A stretch of DNA of 64,000 nt from NCBI GenBank assembly GCA_003327435.1, contig QOQV01000010.1:1-64000 (forward strand). The letters are read 5' to 3'. Made by a program: the position numbers and the translations under genes. Source of the stretch: Ignavibacteriota bacterium. Lineage in GTDB: Bacteria; Bacteroidota; Ignavibacteria; UBA10030; BY39. The notes under the pieces were generated by a model that was not told where the DNA came from, searched no databases, and saw only the letters and a program-made list of their open reading frames with translations. The first letter of the stretch is position 1. The number at the start of each line of letters is the position of its first letter. Below are positions 44,732 through 53,910 of this stretch, piece after piece.

Positions 44732-46756
44732 CTATATAACTGCTGTTGGTGGAGCAGGTTCATCGGCTTTTCCAGCATTCTTTAAAGGTACTTGGATAAG
44801 TATAAAAGCGATGATAACAAAAATTACTAAACTTGTAATGAATGATGGCTCAGCAAAAATTGCAAAAAGTGGAATTTCGCCGAAGGCTAAAGCTGCAAAA
44901 ACCAGTCCAATCAGAGCTTCTCCTGCTATTAATCCTGCGGCTAATAAAACTCCAGTATTCTCGACTCGGGCTTTTTGTGCATCGTTGTGTTGTCGTTTAA
45001 CATTAAATCTTTCCACGATACCTTTGATTAAACCACCAATAAAGATAGCGAATGTTGTTTCAAGTGGTAAATACATACCAACGCTAACAAGCATAGGGCT
45101 TCGTACTTGCATTAAAATAAAACCAAAACCCATCAACATACCAACAATTATCAGAGGCCATGCCATTTCACCTTTTACAATTCCCTGTGATAGCAATGCC
45201 ATTAAACTTGCCTGTGGAGCTGGTAAATTTTTACCACCAAATCCAGTACCACCTGTGTTAATATCACCCTGATGAAGGACTACTAATGGTAAAAACATTA
45301 CCAAACCAGCAAGGCCGACACCGAAGAGATCTCCAACTTGCATTTTCCAGGGTGTACCTCCTAAGATGTGTCCAACTTTCAGATCCTGCAACATTTCTCC
45401 AGCCACAGCAGCTGAAACGCAAACAACTGCTGCGACACCAAGAACTGCAGCAACACCAGTAGTACCTGTCATACCAAGTGCAACCATCAATAAAGCTGCT
45501 ACTAATAATGTCGAAAGTGTTAGTCCACTTATTGGATTGTTACTTGAACCAATTATTCCAACCAGATAACCAGATACTGCGGCAAAGAAGAATCCTGCAA
45601 CAATCATAACTATTGTTGCAACAAGAGCTGCTACTACATCTTGGGCAAAATAATTATAAATGAAAAAAGTGGCTATTGCAGCAATTCCTATTCCAACCAT
45701 TATCCATTTAAAATTAATATCCTGTTCAATTCTGTTAGTTGTATGTTCACCTGCAGCGGCTTTTTTCACATCGCCTATTGAGCGTTTTATACCTGTTGCA
45801 AGACTCTTTCTCATTCTAAATAATGTAAATCCAGCACCTACGAGCATACCTCCAATTGCGATAGGTCTTACTATAAATTTCCATATATTTATCGCATTTG
45901 CAATCCAGGTTTTTTCGTCCATTACACCACTTTCGGGAATCATTGAAGGACCAAGGAAATACATAATAATTGGAACAAAGAGTCCCCAAGCCAGCAGTCC
46001 ACCACTAAAATTCAATGATGCCAACTTAGGACCGATGATATAACCGACACCAATGTAAGCAGGTGAAACACCAGGAGAACTTAACAATATACCACCCTGA
46101 GCAGCAGCTTCACCACTTCCACGCAGGTTTATTGTAGCTTTTGAGAAGTGAACGAATTTTTCCCAGGAAGTTGCAAAAAACTTGAGTTGTCCAAGAGCCT
46201 GAATTAAAGCGCCAACGCCCATTGCAGAGAATAGAAACTTAGCGCCTGTACCACCTGTTCTTCCAGCTTTGTGAATTTCACCAGCTGCTACTGATTCAGG
46301 GAATGGTAATTCCACATCCTCAACCATAACTCTGCGGAGTAATGCAACAAACATTATTCCGAGTACACCACCCGCAATCATAATAGCTGTTGATTCGAGG
46401 TAGTGACCTGTAGTAGCAAATTCAGGCCAGATGCCAGCAATATAAAAAGCAGGTATTGTGAATATTGCACCGGCTGCAACCGATTCGCCAATTGAACCTA
46501 CAGTTCGTGCAAAATTTTCTTCTAATATAGTACCCTTCATAACTCTTAACAGCGCCATTCCTATCACCGCAGCTGGATATGTTGCGGCAATTGTCATTCC
46601 TGCTTTTAATCCCAAATATGCATTTGCAGCACCAAGTACAACACTCATAATCAGACCGATTAATAACGCTTTAAGTGTAAACTCCTTCATATCAGTTGTG
46701 GCTGGAACATAAGGTGTGTACCTTAATGCAGGACCTTTAGAAGTTGGATCTGCCAT
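44732..46756 (-). CDS. OPT family oligopeptide transporter
   Basis: A 674-residue polytopic membrane protein (about 14-16 helices). 'FTLKALLIGLIMSVVLGAAN', 'AYLGLKAGMTIAATYPAAV' and 'ENFARTVGSIGESVAAGAIF' are the bacterial OPT signature; members import oligopeptides or metal-chelate peptides with protons. The ATG has AAGGAG. It lies 35 bases after the proline dehydrogenase gene and 18 before the PqqD-like gene; with the dipeptidase downstream, a peptide import and degradation operon is likely. Confidence 0.93.
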   Translation of the reverse strand: MADPTSKGPALRYTPYVPATTDMKEFTLKALLIGLIMSVVLGAANAYLGLKAGMTIAATYPAAVIGMALLRVMKGTILEENFARTVGSIGESVAAGAIFTIPAFYIAGIWPEFATTGHYLESTAIMIAGGVLGIMFVALLRRVMVEDVELPFPESVAAGEIHKAGRTGGTGAKFLFSAMGVGALIQALGQLKFFATSWEKFVHFSKATINLRGSGEAAAQGGILLSSPGVSPAYIGVGYIIGPKLASLNFSGGLLAWGLFVPIIMYFLGPSMIPESGVMDEKTWIANAINIWKFIVRPIAIGGMLVGAGFTLFRMRKSLATGIKRSIGDVKKAAAGEHTTNRIEQDINFKWIMVGIGIAAIATFFIYNYFAQDVVAALVATIVMIVAGFFFAAVSGYLVGIIGSSNNPISGLTLSTLLVAALLMVALGMTGTTGVAAVLGVAAVVCVSAAVAGEMLQDLKVGHILGGTPWKMQVGDLFGVGLAGLVMFLPLVVLHQGDINTGGTGFGGKNLPAPQASLMALLSQGIVKGEMAWPLIIVGMLMGFGFILMQVRSPMLVSVGMYLPLETTFAIFIGGLIKGIVERFNVKRQHNDAQKARVENTGVLLAAGLIAGEALIGLVFAALAFGEIPLFAIFAEPSFITSLVIFVIIAFILIQVPLKNAGKADEPAPPTAVI

Positions 46757-46791
46757 ATTAGTCTCCTTTTTTAGTTGATTTATTGTTTAAT

Positions 46792-47703
46792 TCATTTAAA
46801 TGTATTTCTTGTGAAGATGCTCTTAAATACATAACCAGCAATCTCTGGATTTTCTTTAAATCTCCTTATAGAATATTTATACCAGTGATGCCCATAAGGT
46901 ACATAAACTCTCAAACGATGACCATCTTTTACAATGTTAGATCTTAGCTCAGGCCTTACACCCAATAACATTTGAAATTCATATTCATCCTTTTTCAATC
47001 CCATATCGGAAATTAATTTGTAGGAATTCATTACAAGTTCTTCATCATGTGTAGCAATACCAACATAAGCTTTATTTTCAAACATTATCTTCAGTACTTT
47101 CATAAAGTTTTGATTAATTTCACTTTTCTTTTTGAAAGCAATTGTAGGCGGTTCTATATATATGCCTTTACATAGTCGGAAGTTTTTTAATCCGTTATTC
47201 ATTAGCATAATTGCATCAGTCTCAGTTCGTTTTAAATACGCTTGCAGGACAATACCAACATTAGTAAATTCCTTCCGTAACTTCATATAAATTTCAATTG
47301 TATCATCTGTGCAACTTGAATCTTCCATATCGATTCTTACAAAGTTTTTTAATTCAGCTGCAGTTTTTACAATATCCCTGACATTCTGAAAACAAAATTC
47401 TTTATCTAATTTTAACCCAAGTTGCGTTAATTTTATTGAAAGATTTGAATTTAAATTTTCATTTGTTATAGTTTTCAATGTTGTTATTGCTGCCTGTTTC
47501 GCATTAAGAGCCTCCTCCTCCTTGGTAATAGATTCCCCAAGTACATCCATTGTTGCCATCATATTTTGAGAATTTAAAAACCGAACAGTGTTCACAGCAT
47601 CGATTAACTCTTCGCCTGCAATATATCTATTTGCAAAATATCTTACAATAGGACGTGGGACCAAAGGTATGGTTGCAACGATAAACTTGTTGAGTATTTG
47701 CAT
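46792..47703 (-). CDS. Proline dehydrogenase
   Basis: A 303-residue TIM-barrel flavoenzyme: 'DVLGESITKEEEA', 'IRIDMEDSSCTDDTI'-like block, 'VLQAYLKRTE', 'LCKGIYIEP', 'GIATHDEELV', 'EFQMLLGVRPEL' and the C-terminal substrate motif 'RVYVPYGHHWYKYSIRR'. It oxidises proline to pyrroline-5-carboxylate with FAD. It is monofunctional (no P5C dehydrogenase domain). It heads the peptide-use row with the OPT transporter and PepD, which can release proline. No Shine-Dalgarno is obvious. Confidence 0.93.
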   Translation of the reverse strand: MQILNKFIVATIPLVPRPIVRYFANRYIAGEELIDAVNTVRFLNSQNMMATMDVLGESITKEEEALNAKQAAITTLKTITNENLNSNLSIKLTQLGLKLDKEFCFQNVRDIVKTAAELKNFVRIDMEDSSCTDDTIEIYMKLRKEFTNVGIVLQAYLKRTETDAIMLMNNGLKNFRLCKGIYIEPPTIAFKKKSEINQNFMKVLKIMFENKAYVGIATHDEELVMNSYKLISDMGLKKDEYEFQMLLGVRPELRSNIVKDGHRLRVYVPYGHHWYKYSIRRFKENPEIAGYVFKSIFTRNTFK

Positions 47704-47724
47704 TCTACAATTTTATTTTTTGTG

Positions 47725-47752
47725 GATTTATTTTTATTAAATTTTATTGCAA
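47725..47752 (-). promoter_or_regulatory. Possible promoter of the proline dehydrogenase row
   Basis: On the minus strand TTGCAA (47752-47747), a 16-base spacer and TAAATC (47730-47725), about 20 bases before the ATG. The -10 is weak. Confidence 0.3.
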
Positions 47753-47791
47753 TATATGTAAGATGCACTTAAAAATCAAACTTAAAGTATT

Positions 47792-48334
47792 TTATTTAAA
47801 CAATAGATTGACTACCCAAACCGACATTAAAATGCTAGCGATATCGGCTATAATTCCAGCCGGAACCGCGTGACGAGTCCTGGTTATGCTCACGGATCCA
47901 AAATAAACTGCAAGCACATAAAAAGTGGTTTCACCACTCCCCATCATCACTGATACCATTCGTCCAATTAATGAATCTGCTCCATGTGCCTTTATTATTT
48001 CTGACATTACGCCTAATGCGCCACTACCAGAAAGTGGACGCATTATTGCCATTGGTAAGGCTTCGGCAGGCATCCCAATTAAATTTGTAACTGGAGAAAG
48101 TATTGTAGTCAAAATATCCATTGCACCACCAGTACGAAAAACTCCGATCGCAACTAACATTGCAACTAAATAAGGAATGATCCTAACCCCAACATTAAAT
48201 CCTTCCTTTGCACCCTCAATAAATACTTCATATATTTTTACTTTTTTTATTGCACCATAACTTACGATGAATAACACTAACAAAGGAATTGCAACAATTG
48301 ATAATATCTGAATAAAACTTACAATTGAGTCCAT
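47792..48334 (-). CDS. spmB: SpmB-like nucleoside-recognition (Gate) membrane protein
   Basis: A 180-residue membrane protein with about 5 helices. 'GAKEGFNVGVRIIPYLVAML', 'ALPMAIMRPLSGSGALGVM' and 'VMMGSGETTFYVLAVYFGSV' match SpmB. SpmA/SpmB are named for spore maturation in Bacillus, where they affect core dehydration, but homologous pairs occur in many non-sporing bacteria with unknown role. Its ATG shares one base with the spmA stop codon (TAATG), implying coupling. Confidence 0.88.
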   Translation of the reverse strand: MDSIVSFIQILSIVAIPLLVLFIVSYGAIKKVKIYEVFIEGAKEGFNVGVRIIPYLVAMLVAIGVFRTGGAMDILTTILSPVTNLIGMPAEALPMAIMRPLSGSGALGVMSEIIKAHGADSLIGRMVSVMMGSGETTFYVLAVYFGSVSITRTRHAVPAGIIADIASILMSVWVVNLLFK

Positions 48335-49320
48335 TACTTTGAATTCTCCTCCAGTTGTTTTCTAAAAATCTTTAACTTTGATAGCAACTTCACAGTTATA
48401 ACACCTACTATCGTACTAACAGTAGTTGCAACAATCACAGGACCTAATATTTCTGTAGGATTGGCAGAACCACTTGCAGCTCTTATTGCAATTACCGTAG
48501 CAGGTATCAATTGCACATTACTTGTGTTGATTACCAGAAATGTGCACATAGCATCTGTTGCAGTGCCTAATTTTTTATTCAGCTTATTCAGTTCCTGCAT
48601 TGCTTTTAAACCCAATGGAGTTGCAGCATTTGCAAGTCCTAAAATATTTGCCGAGATATTCATTATCATTGCACCCATAGCAGGATGATCAGCTGGAACA
48701 TCAGGGAATAATTTCACAGTTATAGGTTTTAACCAACCCGCTATCTTTTGAACAAGTCCAGAAGCTTCAGCAATTTTCATTAACCCAAGCCACAAAGTCA
48801 TAATACCGATTAAGCCAATCGAGAGCTCAACAGCAGTGCGAGCATATTTAACTATTCCTTCGTTGGTAACAGAATTTAATCTTACAAATTTTACTGGATC
48901 CACAATTAATTGCACATTAAAATTCTTATCAGATTCCTTCTCAAAATATATTTTACCGTGTAGTATATTTCCATCTTTTTGTTGGCCTTTGGACTGTTCC
49001 TTCCAGATAGAAGGTGAATTGGAGTCAAGTTTTATTTCTATATATGCTGTATTGTTATCAATAAAAGTTATATCCGCTTGCTGAATTAAATCCTCGGTAA
49101 GATTAACATTATAAAGTTTTTTAATTTCTTGCTTATTTATTCTAATCGAGCAAAGATACTTTTCCCCTCGCTCGCGAATGATGATGGGATTATTAATAAT
49201 TACTGTTGCGGATATTTTTTTCCCAGTCTGATATCTATCAGTCGAAACATCATATAAATCCAGACTAATAGCAGTTAAAATTCCAATCAGGATTAAAGTT
49301 AACCAGATATAGTTAAGCAT
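48334..49320 (-). CDS. spmA: SpmA-like nucleoside-recognition (Gate) membrane protein with large insertion
   Basis: A 328-residue protein. The N-terminal helix 'MLNYIWLTLILIGILTAI' and the region from about residue 165 ('TAVELSIGLIGIMTLWLGLM', 'NISANILGLANAATPLG', 'TSNVQLIPATVIAIR') match SpmA, normally about 200 residues. Residues about 28-160 are an inserted polar domain, presumably on the far side of the membrane. It is coupled to spmB. Transport or membrane homeostasis is possible; the substrate is unknown. Confidence 0.87.
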   Translation of the reverse strand: MLNYIWLTLILIGILTAISLDLYDVSTDRYQTGKKISATVIINNPIIIRERGEKYLCSIRINKQEIKKLYNVNLTEDLIQQADITFIDNNTAYIEIKLDSNSPSIWKEQSKGQQKDGNILHGKIYFEKESDKNFNVQLIVDPVKFVRLNSVTNEGIVKYARTAVELSIGLIGIMTLWLGLMKIAEASGLVQKIAGWLKPITVKLFPDVPADHPAMGAMIMNISANILGLANAATPLGLKAMQELNKLNKKLGTATDAMCTFLVINTSNVQLIPATVIAIRAASGSANPTEILGPVIVATTVSTIVGVITVKLLSKLKIFRKQLEENSK

Positions 49321-49381
49321 AGATAATCTTTTCGTATAGGATTCTGATTTTATATAAATTGAAACTAAAAAAAATTCTAAC

Positions 49382-49909
49382 TTAAAAATGTATTTTGATA
49401 CTTATACTTAGTGGACTGTAATACTTAAGTGTACTCAAATCATCACCAACATCAAATTCAAACAAATTTGCATCGACATAAGCGTCTAAAATGTTTGCAA
49501 AATATAGGATACCTAAATACCAGGCGAATTTATCCCGTTCAGTTCTGTAAAAATCCCTGATCACTTTGTATTGATAATTACCACTTGGCGGAAATAATAC
49601 CAAACTTTCGGAATATAGTTTTTTATAATTTCTATAATTTTTATTTAAATCATTCCATTCATACCCCCAATAAGCTGCCAATCCTAAAATGATTGGTATT
49701 TTCCAGTACGATTCATTATAAAATTGTCCAGCTCCAGGCAACAGAGCTGAATAAAGCATTGCCATAGTAGGAGACTTTCTGTTATGAACCTTACTTTCAA
49801 GCTTGTTAGAATCCTGATCTGCAAACCTGATCATATGTTGTGAAAATGATGAGTTATAGTAGAAGATAACCAAGTATATAAACAATAATCTTAAAAAGAG
49901 CCGATGCAT
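49382..49909 (-). CDS. DUF5683 membrane protein
   Basis: A 175-residue protein with a signal-like first helix ('LFIYLVIFYYNSSFSQ'). The core 'SALLPGAGQFYNESYWKIPI' with a second hydrophobic stretch and 'YRTERDKFAWYLGILYFANI', 'LDAYVDANLFEFDV' is the DUF5683 pattern. The function is unknown; it is probably an envelope protein. It follows ridA by 9 bases, at the end of the UPF0173-parA-parB-ridA row. Confidence 0.82.
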   Translation of the reverse strand: MHRLFLRLLFIYLVIFYYNSSFSQHMIRFADQDSNKLESKVHNRKSPTMAMLYSALLPGAGQFYNESYWKIPIILGLAAYWGYEWNDLNKNYRNYKKLYSESLVLFPPSGNYQYKVIRDFYRTERDKFAWYLGILYFANILDAYVDANLFEFDVGDDLSTLKYYSPLSISIKIHF

Positions 49910-49918
49910 AGTTCAAAT

Positions 49919-50308
49919 TTAAACATTAACAACTAAGGCAATTACTTCTATTTCAATTTTTGCATCACGAGGTAATTTTGAAACTTCAACCGTTGTTCGC
50001 GCTGGTATTGATTCCGAAAAATATTCATTATATACTTCATTCATCCCTGCAAAATCTTTCATATCCGCCAGATAAACTGTTGTTTTCAGGACAGAATGTA
50101 AAGTTGCCCCTGATGCTGCCAATACAGCAGAGAGGTTATTCAATACCTGCCTGGTCTGCACTTTTATATCACCCTCCACAAGATTTCCAGTTTGAGGATC
50201 AATTGGTATTTGTCCAGCAGTAAAAACGAAACAACCTGATCCTATTACAGCTTGACTGTATGGTCCGATCGGTGCTGGGGCATTCTCAGTATAAATTTTT
50301 TTCCTCAT
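49919..50308 (-). CDS. ridA: RidA family enamine/imine deaminase
   Basis: A 129-residue YjgF/YER057c/UK114 protein with '[20 protein letters not shown]', '[11 protein letters not shown]', '[14 protein letters not shown]' and '[20 protein letters not shown]', including the conserved active-site Arg and the final Glu. It hydrolyses reactive 2-aminoacrylate and other imines released by PLP enzymes. The ATG has GAGG. It lies 7 bases after parB. Confidence 0.95.
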   Translation of the reverse strand: MRKKIYTENAPAPIGPYSQAVIGSGCFVFTAGQIPIDPQTGNLVEGDIKVQTRQVLNNLSAVLAASGATLHSVLKTTVYLADMKDFAGMNEVYNEYFSESIPARTTVEVSKLPRDAKIEIEVIALVVNV

Positions 50309-50315
50309 AATTGCC

Positions 50316-51239
50316 TCATATATTGTTTTTTAGGTTCATAATTAATTCTATTAATCTATCTAAATCTTCATTCGAGTAAAATTCAATAATTATTTCTCCC
50401 TTACCATCTTTCTTAGGGTTAATATTTACTTTTGTACCAAGCAACTGTCTAAGTTTTTGTTCGATATCGATTAAAGATGTACCCTTAACTTCTTGATTTT
50501 CTTTAATCTTAATTTCCGGTTTTTTATTGATGTCGCGTACTAATCTTTCGACCTGTCGAACATTCAAGTCATTCTTTATAATCTTATTAAATATTTTAAA
50601 TTGAGTTTTTTCATCAGGTAAACTTACAAGCATTCGAGCATGGCCAGCAGATATTTTATTCTCTCTTAGAGCTTTCTGTATTGGTTCTGGTAATCGCAGT
50701 AACCTGATAAAATTAATCACAGTCGTACGATCCTTACCGATACGCTCCGCTACCTGTTCATAAGTTAAATTACACTCAGTAATTAATCTTTGATACGAAA
50801 TTGCTATTTCAATTGGATTTAAATATTCTCTTTGCAAATTTTCGATCAGTGCAAGCTCGAGCATCTCCTCATCCGATTTTACCTCGATTATGTATGCTGG
50901 TATTTTATTCATTCCCGCATCAGTAGCTGCTCTGACCCTTCTTTCACCTGCAATAAGTTCAAAATAATCTTCTTTTCTTCTTACTGTGATTGGTTGAATA
51001 ATACCTTTTTCAAGAATTGATTTTTTTAATTCATCAAGGGCTTTTTCGTCAAAATCGGCACGAGGTTGAAAAGGATTTGGTCGAATCTTCTCTATATCAA
51101 TAAGCACTATACCTTCAGTTTCACGAACCACTGTTTCAACCTTTTTATCAATTTTCTGTTCAACTGGTTGAGTTTCTCCTTCAACTGGACCAATTAATGC
51201 AGCTAATCCTTTGCCAAGGCCACCTTTAATTTTGGACAT
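50316..51239 (-). CDS. parB: Chromosome partitioning protein ParB
   Basis: I chose the ATG at 51239 ([17 protein letters not shown]); a GTG two codons earlier is also possible. The 307-residue protein has the ParA-stimulating N-terminal motif ('[10 protein letters not shown]'), the CTPase/ParB core 'IRPNPFQPR', '[10 protein letters not shown]', '[12 protein letters not shown]' and '[20 protein letters not shown]', a helix-turn-helix ('[20 protein letters not shown]') and a C-terminal dimerisation part. It overlaps parA by 14 bases. No parS site is visible in the window. Confidence 0.96.
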   Translation of the reverse strand: MSKIKGGLGKGLAALIGPVEGETQPVEQKIDKKVETVVRETEGIVLIDIEKIRPNPFQPRADFDEKALDELKKSILEKGIIQPITVRRKEDYFELIAGERRVRAATDAGMNKIPAYIIEVKSDEEMLELALIENLQREYLNPIEIAISYQRLITECNLTYEQVAERIGKDRTTVINFIRLLRLPEPIQKALRENKISAGHARMLVSLPDEKTQFKIFNKIIKNDLNVRQVERLVRDINKKPEIKIKENQEVKGTSLIDIEQKLRQLLGTKVNINPKKDGKGEIIIEFYSNEDLDRLIELIMNLKNNI

Positions 51240-52029
51240 TTTCACTTACCTGTTCTTTTTGAAAATGATTATTTCGGTACAAAAATTCCTGGGCTAAACC
51301 CATATAATTTCTTGCACCACTCGATACAGCATCATAAAGTAAGATTGGTTTACCATAACTTGGAGCTTCACTCAATCTTACATTTCTTGAAATTACAGTT
51401 CGATATACTTTTTCACCGAAGTATTTCTTAACTTCTTCTACTATTTGATTGGATAGCCTTAATCTTCCATCAAACATCGTCATAACCACTCCTTCAATTT
51501 CAAGTCGGTGGTTTATATTTTTCTTCACCAAATTAATTGTATTCAATAATTGAGTTAAACCTTCAAGCGCATAATATTCACACTGGACTGGAATTAATAC
51601 AGAATCGGCAGCCACAAGAGCATTTAAAGTAATTAAACCGAGTGAGGGTGGGCAATCTATGAAAATGAACTCATAATTATTTTTTAACTTCTCAACAACT
51701 CGAGCAAGAAGTTTTTCCCTTCCTTCTATTTCAACTAACTCCACTTCAGCACCCACAAGATTGATGTTTGATGGAAGTAAAGATAAGTATGGCATTTCAG
51801 TTTTCTTTATCACAGAAGCTGGTTCAACTTCATTAATAAGTACATCATAAATACTTGGTTCGATGCTTCTGTGGTCAAAACCCAAACCCGAAGTGGCATT
51901 GGATTGAGGATCGCTATCAATCAACAAAACATTAACTTCAGCTGCGGCAATAAATGCAGAAAGATTGATAGCAGTAGTTGTTTTGCCAACCCCACCTTTC
52001 TGATTCGCAATAGTGACAACTTTACTCAC
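51226..52029 (-). CDS. parA: Chromosome partitioning ATPase ParA (Soj)
   Basis: A 267-residue Walker-type ATPase with 'IANQKGGVGKTTTAINL' (deviant Walker A), 'LLIDSDPQSNATSGLG' and 'FIDCPPSLGLITLNAL'. The start is a GTG. Its size fits chromosomal Soj, without the N-terminal DNA-binding domain of plasmid ParA. It acts with ParB in origin segregation. It lies 11 bases after the UPF0173 gene. Confidence 0.96.
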   Translation of the reverse strand: MSKVVTIANQKGGVGKTTTAINLSAFIAAAEVNVLLIDSDPQSNATSGLGFDHRSIEPSIYDVLINEVEPASVIKKTEMPYLSLLPSNINLVGAEVELVEIEGREKLLARVVEKLKNNYEFIFIDCPPSLGLITLNALVAADSVLIPVQCEYYALEGLTQLLNTINLVKKNINHRLEIEGVVMTMFDGRLRLSNQIVEEVKKYFGEKVYRTVISRNVRLSEAPSYGKPILLYDAVSSGARNYMGLAQEFLYRNNHFQKEQVSENVQN

Positions 52030-52040
52030 AATATTCTCTT

Positions 52041-52718
52041 TCAGATTTCAATCGTTTCACCAAAACCTAATACTTTACCTTCGTAACCTTTATCTTGAAT
52101 TTTCTTAACAAACAAATCCGGATCTGCTTTTATCACTGGAAAAGTATTATAGTGCATTGGAATAACAAACTTTGGATTAACAAGTTCGACAGCTTTAACG
52201 GCATCATCAATTCCCATTGTAAAATTATCACCAATCGGTACAAGCATTAAATCTACAGGATTCATTTCACCAATTAATTTCATATCTGCAAACAAGCCAG
52301 TATCCCCTGTATGATATACAGTTTTATTATCCATTGTCACAAGAGCACCTGAGGGTTCACCTGTATAGGTTCCTTCTGCCGAAGAGGAACCATGATGAGC
52401 AATTGTAAATTTGACTTTACCAAATGGAAAATTATAACTCCCCCCAATATGCATATTATGGGCTTTAGCACCTTTTGCAGCGACATAATTTGCAAGCTCA
52501 TTCACAGCAATTATAGTAGCATTATTTCTCTTTGCAATACTAACAGAATCACCCAAGTGATCTCCGTGCCCATGTGTGACCACTATATAATCTACAACTA
52601 TATCTTTCTCTCTTACAGGAGAAAGAGGATTTCCCTCAATAAACGGATCGATTATCAGTTTATATTTTCCGTCATTCAGCAAAAATACTGAATGTCCATA
52701 GTATGTAATTTTTAACAT
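52041..52718 (-). CDS. UPF0173 metal-dependent hydrolase (metallo-beta-lactamase fold)
   Basis: A 225-residue protein with 'ITYYGHSVFLL', 'KLIIDPFIEGNPLSP', the metal site 'VVTHGHGDHLGD', 'IAHHGSSSAEG', 'YHTGDTGLFADM' and 'VIPMHYNTFP'. This is UPF0173/YtkL, an uncharacterised hydrolase family. The ATG has GGAGG. It has its own TTGCAA-type promoter, divergent from the Bat operon, and leads into parA-parB-ridA-DUF5683. Confidence 0.92.
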   Translation of the reverse strand: MLKITYYGHSVFLLNDGKYKLIIDPFIEGNPLSPVREKDIVVDYIVVTHGHGDHLGDSVSIAKRNNATIIAVNELANYVAAKGAKAHNMHIGGSYNFPFGKVKFTIAHHGSSSAEGTYTGEPSGALVTMDNKTVYHTGDTGLFADMKLIGEMNPVDLMLVPIGDNFTMGIDDAVKAVELVNPKFVIPMHYNTFPVIKADPDLFVKKIQDKGYEGKVLGFGETIEI

Positions 52719-52758
52719 AGAACCTCCATTTATTTGGAAATTAAGTTAATTACATTCA

Positions 52759-52787
52759 AATATAATTTTTTTTTAAAACTATTGCAA
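52759..52787 (-). promoter_or_regulatory. Promoter of the UPF0173-parAB row
   Basis: On the minus strand TTGCAA (52787-52782), a 17-base spacer containing an A9 tract, and TATATT (52764-52759); it continues TATATTTG, which also fits the Bacteroidota -7 pattern TAnnTTTG. Confidence 0.6.
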
Positions 52788-52835
52788 AGATTTAATGAAA
52801 CCACTAACTCAATAAGTCCGTAAATTTCCGAAAAA

Positions 52836-52864
52836 TTGCAAAATATTCATTTTTTTTTTATAAT
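52836..52864 (+). promoter_or_regulatory. Promoter of the Bat operon
   Basis: TTGCAA (52836-52841), a 17-base spacer containing a T9 run, and TATAAT (52859-52864). The expected start near 52871 gives a leader of about 50 bases with AAGGAG before the MoxR ATG. Confidence 0.65.
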
Positions 52865-52921
52865 TTTAAACTTATTCATTAAAAAAACCATCAAATATAC
52901 CAATCAACAAAGGAGCTCGAA

Positions 52922-53908
52922 ATGACAGATATTAAGGCACTAAATGAAAAAATCCAAAAGGAAAGCGCATTTATTGATTTATTAATGATGGAAATTGGAA
53001 AAGTCATAGTCGGACAAAAATATATGCTTGAGCGGCTTATTATTGGTCTATTATCAAACGGACATATTTTGCTTGAAGGAGTTCCCGGACTTGCAAAAAC
53101 GCTTGCAATTAAAACTTTAGCAGCCGCAGTGCAAACTAAATTTCAAAGAATACAATTTACTCCTGATCTCCTACCAGCTGATCTAATCGGTACAATGATT
53201 TATAACCAACGAAAGGAAGAATTTACAGTTCGCAAGGGTCCTATATTTGCAAATTTTATTCTTGCAGATGAAATCAATAGAGCACCGGCAAAAGTCCAAT
53301 CGGCACTTCTGGAAGCGATGCAGGAACGCCAGGTGACTATAGGTGAGGAAACCTACAAACTCGATGAGCCATTCCTGGTTTTAGCAACACAGAACCCTAT
53401 TGAACAGGAAGGAACATATCCATTACCCGAAGCACAGGTAGATAGATTTATGTTAAAAATCAAAATCACATATCCAAATCGTGATGAGGAAAGATTAATT
53501 ATTCGGCAAAATATAACTGATTCAATTCCAAAAGTCAAACAGGTTATTTCTCCAGCTGAAATTCTGAAAGCACGAACTGTAGTACAGGAAGTTTACATGG
53601 ATGAAAAAATTGAAAAGTATATTTTGGATATTGTGTTCGCTACACGGGAACCAAAAAACTATAACCTTGAAAAAATCTCATCCTTCATCAGTTACGGTGC
53701 ATCACCAAGAGCAAGTATTTACATGGCTCTGGCATCAAAAGCATATGCTTTCATAAAGCGGCGTGGCTATGTGATTCCTGAGGATGTGCGAGCAGTTTGT
53801 CATGATGTGTTAAGACATAGAATCGCTGTTACATATGAAGCAGAAGCGGAAAACATTAATTCAGAAGATATAATCAACGAAATTCTTAATACTATAGAAG
53901 TTCCATAA
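52922..53908 (+). CDS. MoxR family AAA+ ATPase
   Basis: A 328-residue AAA+ protein with Walker A 'EGVPGLAKTLAIKTLA', 'IQFTPDLLPADLIGT', Walker B 'FILADEINRAPAKVQ', 'LLEAMQERQVTIGEE', sensor 'VLATQNPIEQEGTYPLPEAQ' and 'GASPRASIYM'. MoxR ATPases act as chaperones that mature or activate VWA-domain partners, here the DUF58 and BatA/BatB proteins downstream. The ATG has AAGGAG. It is first in an eight-gene row with gaps of 3 bases or fewer, or overlaps. Confidence 0.95.
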   Translation: MTDIKALNEKIQKESAFIDLLMMEIGKVIVGQKYMLERLIIGLLSNGHILLEGVPGLAKTLAIKTLAAAVQTKFQRIQFTPDLLPADLIGTMIYNQRKEEFTVRKGPIFANFILADEINRAPAKVQSALLEAMQERQVTIGEETYKLDEPFLVLATQNPIEQEGTYPLPEAQVDRFMLKIKITYPNRDEERLIIRQNITDSIPKVKQVISPAEILKARTVVQEVYMDEKIEKYILDIVFATREPKNYNLEKISSFISYGASPRASIYMALASKAYAFIKRRGYVIPEDVRAVCHDVLRHRIAVTYEAEAENINSEDIINEILNTIEVP

Positions 53909-53910
53909 AA

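Noticed and set aside
44811-46712. Long antisense frames opposite the OPT transporter gene (for example 45660-46043)
   Set aside because: They mirror the biased codons of a membrane protein, have no ribosome site or domain, and the opposite strand is a complete OPT gene.
50316-52718. parS centromere near parAB
   Set aside because: Only partial fragments such as GTTTCACGAA are present; no full 16-base parS palindrome was seen. Decisive test: genome-wide parS search.
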